Source: RGIG1918 sp045536045 (GTDB lineage Bacteria > Cyanobacteriota > Vampirovibrionia > Gastranaerophilales > Gastranaerophilaceae). Taken from it: a DNA stretch of 28,007 nucleotides. This document shows, piece after piece, positions 21,960 through 28,007 of the stretch. Within the stretch, counting starts at the first letter, position 1, and the number at the start of each line of letters is the position of its first letter. Under the pieces are notes generated by a model. The model made no database searches. It was not told where the DNA came from and worked only from the letters and a program-made list of their open reading frames with translations. Made by a program: the position numbers and the translations under genes. The stretch lies in NCBI GenBank assembly GCA_045536045.1, contig JAZSMU010000064.1:1-28007 (forward strand). The letters run 5' to 3'.

Positions 21960-24900
21960 TTATTCAATAATTTGAATGTATTCGTTAGCATTTTCATCTT
22001 CTTCGCCAAATGAAATTCCAGCAGCGGCTGCAACCAAGCTATTTGTTGCACTTGCTAATGTATTTGCAATTGGTTCAGGTAAACCATAGATTTGGTTTGG
22101 AGTAGGAATTCTGATAATGTTTGTTTCATTGTTTTCAGTAACACCTACTTCGTTGTATGTGTAGTCTGGTCCAACAACTGGAGGTCCACCTGCTTGAGAG
22201 CCATCTACTTTAGTGTAAACCAATAAGAATGGTTGGTCAGCAGTTTCGCCTTGAAGGTTGATGAAGTGTTTTGCGTAAGCATCAACAGCATCACCAGTTA
22301 CAGCGTCTGTGTATGTAGTTGGAACATAGCTTGCTGTGTAGAAGCCAACATAGTTACCATTTTCATCAATTGAGAATGTTGTTTTATCTAAGTTGAAGCC
22401 ACCAAACTCTTTAACTTCAATGTATGCTCTGCCTGTAGCATCACCAACAGGAGTTGCTGGGTTTGTGCCTTGAGCTGGTTGGTCAAGACCTGCAGTTTCT
22501 GAAGCTGTTAGAGTTGTTTTAGCTGCAATAAACTTGTCATTTTCATCAAGATTTAATCTGTTTGCAATAATTCTTGAAATTGAAAGTTTATCATCTGTAG
22601 CATTCAATGTAACATTCGCACCAGTAACTTCAACACCTGCATTTGCATTGTTTGCACCAGCAAGATTTAAGTTAACATCATTAGTTGCATTTGCAAATAA
22701 TTTTGTTGCGTTTGTTTTAATGTTACCAGCAATAGCTTTTGCTGCAGTAGCAGTTGTAACTGTATCTTCAGCTTTTGCAGTGTTTGATTTAAGTTCTAAA
22801 TCAGTAACTTTTAAATCGCCTTTTGAAGTGATTTCATTTGTTTTTGATTTTAAAGTTACATCAGTTAACTCAACATCACCTGTTGTGCTTGCAATTGTAG
22901 TTTTGCCATTTTGTGCAATTGCATCAACTTTGTTTAATTTAACATTTGCGCCATTAGCTTTAACATTTCTTTTTGCATTTAAGTTTAATCTTCCAGTGTA
23001 TGCCATTTTGTCATAAACTGCTTGGCTTAATTCAATATCTGAATTTGTGCCGTTTGTTTTAACATTGATGTTTTTAGCGTCAATTGAAGATGCAGTGTTC
23101 ATATTAGTTCCATTTGCAAGGAAGCTATTATTCACATCAACATTAACATCATTTTTTGCTTTAAAGATTGAATTTAATAGGCTAAAACCACCTTTTGTTG
23201 AATTAACATTAATGTCTGATTCAGATTCAACATTGCTTGAATTTTTAACATCAACGCCTTTTGTAGCATTTAAAGTGATTTTAGATTGGTTGCTAGCCGC
23301 ACCAACAGAAGTGTTTTTAGAATTTTCAGTAACAACTGCTTTTTTAACTGTTGCTTTATCTAAAGTTAATTTACCGTTTACATCAACTGTCAAGTCAGCA
23401 TTTTTTCTATCTTCAAATGTTGTTGCACCAGCAACTGTAACATTATTTTCTTTAGTATCGTATAAAGCTAATTTATTGTAGCTTAAGTTAGTGTCTGCAA
23501 TTTTTGTGTCAGCACCAATGATATTTAAGTCTTTACCAGCGTAAATGATTGAACGAATGCCGTTTGCAACTGCATCATTTTTGTAGATGTTAATATTTTT
23601 GTCTGATAAAAGATTAATATTTCCAGAAGCGTCTAATAAAGAGTTTCCAACATTAACTTCATTTAAACCAGTAAGTGTAATGTTTTTGTCAAATGTTGTT
23701 TGTGGGTTATCTGCAATTACAAGAGAGTTTGTAACATTTGCATTTAATTTAGCACTTAAGTCAACATTTCCTCTTGCAAAAACATTTGATTTATTAACAT
23801 TAACATTGCCGTAATCAGAAAGCATGTAAATATTACCTGCTTTGTTGTCAGATAATGAATATGCTGTTTGCAATGTAGAGTCTTGAACATCAACACCAGC
23901 ACCACCGTTTAAGAAAATGTTTCCACCTTCATTGTTGTAAGTGTTAACAGTATCTTTTTTGCCAGCTTCGTATGTGTTGTATGTTTTAATTTGAGCATTT
24001 TTAATATCAAGATAGTTGTTTGAAACAACATCAATATTACCATATGCATGGTTAATTAATTTATCTGCTAAAAGATATGAATTTTTAATTTCAATATTAG
24101 AGCCAGTAGTGCCACCTTTGTCAGATTTATCGTATGTTATACCTCTATTTTTAATAAAGATATTACCAGAACGAATTGTTGTGCCATCAGTTGCATTGTC
24201 GCTTCCGATTACAATGTTGTTGTCAACGCCAGTTAGACCTTGATTTGCTGAGAAATCTTCGTTCATAACATAGCCATTTAATTGATATTTAACTTCGCCA
24301 CCATTTCCAGCTGAAATTTTAACATTGCTGAATGATTGATTTTTTGGGCTACCATAATTGTAATCTAGGCTTGTTGTAATTTCTGAACCATTTGCAATTT
24401 CAACATCTTTACCCATTAAAATAAGAGTTTTATCTATGTTTAATTTTGCATTATCAGCTTTAATTAAAGCACCAATTTTTGAAGCAGTTCCTGAGAAATT
24501 AATATTAATTCCATCGCCAAAATTATTTTTTAAGTTTGATTGATAAGTTGCAAGCTCAGCTGCAGACAAATCTTTAATATTTTTAGCGTTAGCTGGGTCA
24601 AATGTTGTTGCTGTAAATGAATTTAAGTTAACATTAGCACCATCACCAAACATAATACCGTTTGGGTTGAATAGAATAACTTTGCCTGTTGAAGCAAAAT
24701 CTTTTGTAGCACTTAATGAACTTTGAGTTAATTGTCCATAAATTTGGGACATGTCATTTCCAATTACTCTGTTTAAAGCTGTTTGAGAGTAATTAGAAAA
24801 ACCAAAATTAACTCTTTTGTCTGAGCCAACATTGAAGCTGTTCCAGTCAAATTGACCAACAGCACCACTTCCGCCATTTACGTTAACATCTAGCCCGTAA

Positions 24901-25031
24901 GAAGTTGAATTAACTGAACCACCAATTGCATTGTTTAGGTTCGGAACAACTCCATCTAGAGCAGCTTGGCAAGGCACTGTGCTTGCCACAAAAGATGTTA
25001 CTAAAAGCATTTGCAATAAAACTTTTTTCAT
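21960..25031 (-). CDS. Filamentous-hemagglutinin-type exoprotein (TpsA) of a two-partner secretion system
   Basis: The product is 1023 residues from the ATG at 25031, which follows AAAGGTAGAG; an ATG at 25046 has no ribosome-binding site. A signal peptide (MKKVLLQMLLVTSFVASTVP to CQA) leads into a TPS secretion domain at about residues 25-160, with the diagnostic WNSFNVG and NPNGIMFGDGA motifs. The long middle is Asn/Thr-rich with repeating short strands (DVKNSS, DVNVDVNNS, NVKTNG), expected to form a right-handed beta-helix. The last 200 residues are less repetitive and may form a separate C-terminal domain. No autotransporter barrel, toxin domain or immunity gene is present, so adhesin is the best guess. 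The transporter is the divergent gene at 25205. Confidence 0.92.
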   Translation of the reverse strand: MKKVLLQMLLVTSFVASTVPCQAALDGVVPNLNNAIGGSVNSTSYGLDVNVNGGSGAVGQFDWNSFNVGSDKRVNFGFSNYSQTALNRVIGNDMSQIYGQLTQSSLSATKDFASTGKVILFNPNGIMFGDGANVNLNSFTATTFDPANAKNIKDLSAAELATYQSNLKNNFGDGININFSGTASKIGALIKADNAKLNIDKTLILMGKDVEIANGSEITTSLDYNYGSPKNQSFSNVKISAGNGGEVKYQLNGYVMNEDFSANQGLTGVDNNIVIGSDNATDGTTIRSGNIFIKNRGITYDKSDKGGTTGSNIEIKNSYLLADKLINHAYGNIDVVSNNYLDIKNAQIKTYNTYEAGKKDTVNTYNNEGGNIFLNGGAGVDVQDSTLQTAYSLSDNKAGNIYMLSDYGNVNVNKSNVFARGNVDLSAKLNANVTNSLVIADNPQTTFDKNITLTGLNEVNVGNSLLDASGNINLLSDKNINIYKNDAVANGIRSIIYAGKDLNIIGADTKIADTNLSYNKLALYDTKENNVTVAGATTFEDRKNADLTVDVNGKLTLDKATVKKAVVTENSKNTSVGAASNQSKITLNATKGVDVKNSSNVESESDINVNSTKGGFSLLNSIFKAKNDVNVDVNNSFLANGTNMNTASSIDAKNINVKTNGTNSDIELSQAVYDKMAYTGRLNLNAKRNVKANGANVKLNKVDAIAQNGKTTIASTTGDVELTDVTLKSKTNEITSKGDLKVTDLELKSNTAKAEDTVTTATAAKAIAGNIKTNATKLFANATNDVNLNLAGANNANAGVEVTGANVTLNATDDKLSISRIIANRLNLDENDKFIAAKTTLTASETAGLDQPAQGTNPATPVGDATGRAYIEVKEFGGFNLDKTTFSIDENGNYVGFYTASYVPTTYTDAVTGDAVDAYAKHFINLQGETADQPFLLVYTKVDGSQAGGPPVVGPDYTYNEVGVTENNETNIIRIPTPNQIYGLPEPIANTLASATNSLVAAAAGISFGEEDENANEYIQIIE

Positions 25032-25204
25032 ATCTCTACCTTTCATCTAACATCAAAAATTCTATCTGAAAAAAAATCATGAATACTATTTTTTGCTACC
25101 AAAGTATATTAATTTTTACAATATGTAATATTTTCTATGTATATTGACAAATATTGTTTTGCATATGTTTATATTTGATATAAAATACTTAAAGATAATT
25201 AAAA
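25032..25204. promoter_or_regulatory. Divergent control region of tpsA and tpsB
   Basis: For tpsB (+), an extended -10 TGATATAAA lies at 25176-25184, with TTGTTT at 25154-25159 as a loosely spaced -35. A consensus TTGACA at 25144-25149 is also present, with poor -10 candidates. For tpsA (-), TTGTCA (25150-25145) has a weak TACATA 17 bases on (25127-25122). The -35 candidates of the two strands overlap at 25144-25150, so one regulator could control both genes. The box assignments are tentative. Confidence 0.35.
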
Positions 25205-26983
25205 ATGGGAAGACAGGAATTGAGAAATATCAAAAAAACAGCTTTTACACTTCTATTCGCACTAAGCGTTGGTTTAACAAGCAAATCTTTTGCTATTGAA
25301 ATGCCTATTGGTGCAAATTCATTTGACCCAGGTGTTATTGACCAAAAAAACCTTATTGAAATGAAGCAATATGAAGAACGCAAAAGAATAGAACAAGAAG
25401 AACAAGCTGAAGAAAAAATCTTGATGGAAAAGAAAGTTTTTGAAGAGCTTGAAAACCTCCCAAAAGCAGACACTGTTTTTCACTTAAACACAATTAACTT
25501 TAAGGGGAATACTGTTTTTACTGAAGAAGAATTGTTAGAATTATTTTGCGACAAAATTGAAACAGATGTAACTTTAGCAGACATTTTGCAAACAGTTTCA
25601 AAAATTACTTCAATGTATCATAATCAAGGATATATTTCTTCTCTAGCATATGTTCCACCACAAAGAATTGAAGATGGAAACGTTGAAATCGTTATTGTTG
25701 AAGGAAAATACGGAAACATCACTCTTGAAGGCAATAAATGGTCTCGTGATAAATATATTAGAAAACAATTTTTAGAAGATAATGGGCTAGAAGCAGGCAA
25801 AATTTTAAACATTAAAGATGTTCAAAATTCTTTGCATGAATTAAATTCTGTTGGCTATCTAAAAGGTGCAATAACCTTACAAGACAACGAAGAAAGTGTT
25901 GAGCTCACAGATGTTGTATATGAAGCAAAAGACAGATTCCCATTCAAATTAGATTTAAGATTTGACAACCAAGGTCGTTCTGAAATCGGTTTAAATAGAT
26001 TTTCTATTTTTACTGGTATGCACAACTTAACAGGCTTTGGCGACCAATTATTATCAACAACAACTCTAGGCAGACATTCAACAAGCCAAGGTGTTTTTTA
26101 TAGTGTTCCTTTTGCAAAAAAAGAATCTAAATTGAATTTAGGTTATTCTTATTCTGGAACAAGATTAGGTGATTACGGACCAATTGAAAGAGTTCGTGGT
26201 AAATCTCACAACTTCTTTATTGGTGCTTCTAGAAGATTAATTGAAACAGACACATACAAAATGTATGGTGATATTTCTTTAGATATTAGAAACACAAAAA
26301 CATTAGCAAGATTTAACGGCAGAGATGATAATGAAATTGGTTATCCATATAACACTAGAAACATCAGATTAAGCTTGTCTAATATTAAAGATGATTTTTA
26401 TGGAAAATGGTTCGGAAATGTTGGTGCAAGCTTTGGTATTCCTTGGTTTGACGCTGACGATACTTATTATTCTTTTGAACACAATAAAAGCCAACCATGT
26501 AACAAAGCAATTAAATTAAACGCAAATATTGCAAGACTACAAGTTTTGCCTTGGAGGTCTTTAGGTGTATTCCAATTAAATGGACAATGGGCAAACAGAG
26601 GTCTTTGGTATAGTGAAAAAATGCAAGTTGGTGGTATTTCTTCAGTTCGTGGTTACCAAGAAGCATTCTCTCTAGGGGACTACGGTGTAACAGCATCTGC
26701 GGAATTTCGCTTCCCAATTCCATTCTTTGGGCGTGTTCTTCCTCAAAAACTTAAATTCTTAGACGAATCAATTCGCCTTGCAGCATTCTATGATTTTGGC
26801 TGGTTTGGAGATAGATACGCAGACTACGACAGCGATTATCTTATGAGTGTTGGTGGTGGTTTAGTTTTAAAACTAACTAAATATATGTCAGGAAATGTGT
26901 ACTTTGGCGTTCCTGTTGGCAAAAAACCAGAAGACGCTTCAAATATGAGAGTTCACTTTACTGTAACTTCAAACATCCTGTAA
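25205..26983 (+). CDS. Two-partner secretion outer-membrane transporter (TpsB, FhaC/ShlB family)
   Basis: This protein is up to 592 residues. A signal peptide (about KKTAFTLLFALSVGLTSKSFA) precedes a coiled, Glu-rich linker, then two POTRA domains (FHLNTINFKGNTVFTEEEL from about residue 95, and GNITLEGNKWSRDKYI around 180), and a 16-strand Omp85-type barrel. The barrel lid motif VRGY is present in SSVRGYQEAFSLGDYG. FhaC-type proteins capture the TPS domain of their exoprotein in the periplasm and thread it through the outer membrane. The ATG at 25205 has no Shine-Dalgarno; a TTG at 25220 with GGAAG seven bases upstream could be the true start and would shorten the protein by five residues. 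It is divergent from, not in an operon with, tpsA. Confidence 0.93.
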   Translation: MGRQELRNIKKTAFTLLFALSVGLTSKSFAIEMPIGANSFDPGVIDQKNLIEMKQYEERKRIEQEEQAEEKILMEKKVFEELENLPKADTVFHLNTINFKGNTVFTEEELLELFCDKIETDVTLADILQTVSKITSMYHNQGYISSLAYVPPQRIEDGNVEIVIVEGKYGNITLEGNKWSRDKYIRKQFLEDNGLEAGKILNIKDVQNSLHELNSVGYLKGAITLQDNEESVELTDVVYEAKDRFPFKLDLRFDNQGRSEIGLNRFSIFTGMHNLTGFGDQLLSTTTLGRHSTSQGVFYSVPFAKKESKLNLGYSYSGTRLGDYGPIERVRGKSHNFFIGASRRLIETDTYKMYGDISLDIRNTKTLARFNGRDDNEIGYPYNTRNIRLSLSNIKDDFYGKWFGNVGASFGIPWFDADDTYYSFEHNKSQPCNKAIKLNANIARLQVLPWRSLGVFQLNGQWANRGLWYSEKMQVGGISSVRGYQEAFSLGDYGVTASAEFRFPIPFFGRVLPQKLKFLDESIRLAAFYDFGWFGDRYADYDSDYLMSVGGGLVLKLTKYMSGNVYFGVPVGKKPEDASNMRVHFTVTSNIL

Positions 26984-27014
26984 GGTATTTCAAGGTTTAA
27001 GTAATATTAAATTT

Positions 27015-27043
27015 ATGCCAAATATATCTGTACTTGGTAAAAT
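27015..27043 (+). promoter_or_regulatory. Promoter of the sensor gene, leaderless geometry
   Basis: ATGCCA (27015-27020) and TAAAAT (27038-27043) are 17 bases apart, with an extended TG at 27035-27036. Six bases separate the -10 from the ATG at 27050. Confidence 0.5.
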
Positions 27044-27049
27044 ATAAGC

Positions 27050-28007
27050 ATGTCAAATATATTAGTTATTACGCAGGACGGGAAAAAACTTTATAATTGC
27101 ACAAACACCCTTGAAAACTCTGGGCATTGTGTCTTATTTACACAAGGAAATCAAAATTTAATTCTTGCCCAAATTCAAGAATTTAGCCCCGACATCATTA
27201 TTATTGACACAAAATTTGAAGATGCTGAATTAATAACTAAAAAAATTAAATCTGATTTTAGCGATTTAAACACTCAAATTATTCTTGTTATTGCTGCTTT
27301 TGATGAGCCAAATTATCTTGATTGGGCAGATGGTTTTATATTAGAACCTATAAACGAAAATATTTTGATAAGCACAATAAAATCACACTTAAAAATTAAA
27401 AATTCACTAGATGAGCTAGACAAAAACAATAAAGAAATATCTAAAAACCTATATTCCCTAAACGCTTTATACAACACGAGCACAAGGTTTGCAGGCACAT
27501 TAGATAGAGAAAAATTATATGAAATCATGTTAGAGGGCTTAGAAAAAACTCTAAGTTTTGATGTTGCAACACTTTTGGTTACTCATAAAGAAAAAAAATC
27601 AAAAATTTACATCAATTCTCTTCATGAAACAACAGAAAGCCTTAAAGAAGCTCTCCAATTGAGGCTTTTGCTTTGCTATAAGAATATTCAAAACGACAAA
27701 ACTCCTTTTGAAATTAATCTAAAAAACATTGATTTAATTCAAAATACTCGTCCAACAAGACAAATTTTTGACCTTAAAGTTTTCAATTTTGATAAAATTT
27801 CAGCACCAATAAAGGTTGGAGATGATTTTTTTGGAATTATTGAAATATACAGACAAAAACCTTTTACAACAGAGGACAAGACCTGTTTTCAAACAATTAC
27901 AAACCAAATCCCACTTCCTTTAAGAAGTGCAAAATTATATGAAGAAACTATTGAAAAAAATAATATTTTAGAAAAACTTGAAAAAATTAAATCAGAATTT
28001 GTTTCAA
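27050..28007 (+). CDS. Sensor histidine kinase with pseudo-receiver and GAF domains (3' end outside window)
   Basis: The frame is open from the ATG at 27050 to the end of the window (319 codons, no stop). Residues 1-112 resemble a response-regulator receiver: ILVITQDGK, then DIIIIDTKF with Asp53 at the phospho-acceptor position, then FILEPIN. However, the first acidic position is Gln9, the Ser/Thr position is Ala, and the conserved Lys before Pro is Glu99, so it is probably a pseudo-receiver. A short coiled-coil (about 115-140) leads into a GAF-like domain (about 145-300). The visible end, EKLEKIKSEFVS, is the usual run-in to a HisKA dimerisation helix, so the phosphorylated His should lie just beyond the window. 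No Shine-Dalgarno precedes the ATG. Confidence 0.8.
   Translation, partial: MSNILVITQDGKKLYNCTNTLENSGHCVLFTQGNQNLILAQIQEFSPDIIIIDTKFEDAELITKKIKSDFSDLNTQIILVIAAFDEPNYLDWADGFILEPINENILISTIKSHLKIKNSLDELDKNNKEISKNLYSLNALYNTSTRFAGTLDREKLYEIMLEGLEKTLSFDVATLLVTHKEKKSKIYINSLHETTESLKEALQLRLLLCYKNIQNDKTPFEINLKNIDLIQNTRPTRQIFDLKVFNFDKISAPIKVGDDFFGIIEIYRQKPFTTEDKTCFQTITNQIPLPLRSAKLYEETIEKNNILEKLEKIKSEFVS

Noticed and set aside
22534..24243. Several long plus-strand frames opposite tpsA
   Set aside because: They mirror the repetitive Asn/Thr-rich coding of tpsA, lack ribosome-binding sites, and give hydrophobic low-complexity products typical of antisense shadows.
22500..24300. Tandem DNA repeats in tpsA
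   Set aside because: The protein repeats are short, degenerate beta-helix rungs. I saw no exact DNA repeat units or regular spacers, so neither a CRISPR array nor a minisatellite is supported.

Overview
The window is strongly AT-rich and densely coded, with short intergenic gaps, standard stop codons (mostly TAA) and mainly AGA arginine codons. It encodes envelope functions typical of a diderm (a MlaE-type lipid permease, a two-partner-secretion exoprotein with its Omp85-type transporter) together with flagellar export and motor genes (flhA, fliN), a GAF-GGDEF protein, and several small orphan proteins that begin MK[ILV] and carry a short [SA]F[GK] motif. My best inference is a gut-type non-photosynthetic relative of cyanobacteria (Vampirovibrionia/Melainabacteria, Gastranaerophilales-like). 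That assignment rests on gene style and family resemblance, not on a marker gene. Nothing suggests a prophage, plasmid, insertion sequence or CRISPR array.

Layout. 1-2444 (+): the 3' part of a branched-chain aminotransferase, a MlaE permease one base downstream, and a uridine-kinase-like P-loop protein with an [SF]-type N-terminus. 2445-2972: a regulatory stretch with a 51-codon ORF whose ribosome-binding site lies in a 10-bp inverted repeat, a strong terminator, and a structured RNA on the minus strand that I read as 6S RNA. 2973-4958 (-): a GAF-GGDEF protein upstream of FliN. 5051-6189 (+): a methyltransferase overlapping RnpM/YlxR. 6170-8251 (-): FlhA. 8400-10363 (+): a GDP-mannose pyrophosphorylase/isomerase overlapping a YgjP-type metallopeptidase. 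10407-10637 (-): a small membrane protein. 10767-13309 (+): tRNA-Ser(GCU), an iron-sulfur-flavoprotein-like reductase, a NagZ-like GH3 enzyme and a hemolysin-III/PAQR protein.

13310-18794 is mostly minus strand: a predicted Cys-His-Asp protein, a MORN_2 repeat protein (+), an unknown protein, an acyl-CoA synthetase, and a tRNA-Cys, PadR regulator and DUF512 radical-SAM-like run. 18824-21882 (-): a secreted TPR protein translationally coupled to RsgA. 21960-26983: a two-partner secretion pair, TpsA (-) and TpsB (+), transcribed divergently from one 173-bp intergenic region. 27050 to the end (+): the first part of a hybrid sensor protein that runs off the window.

Two patterns cut across these genes. 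First, three genes without a Shine-Dalgarno sequence have a -10 box exactly six bases before the ATG, and a fourth has one eight bases before, which predicts leaderless or near-leaderless mRNAs. Second, three unrelated proteins share the short N-terminal [SA]F[GK] motif, a possible undescribed sorting or export tag.
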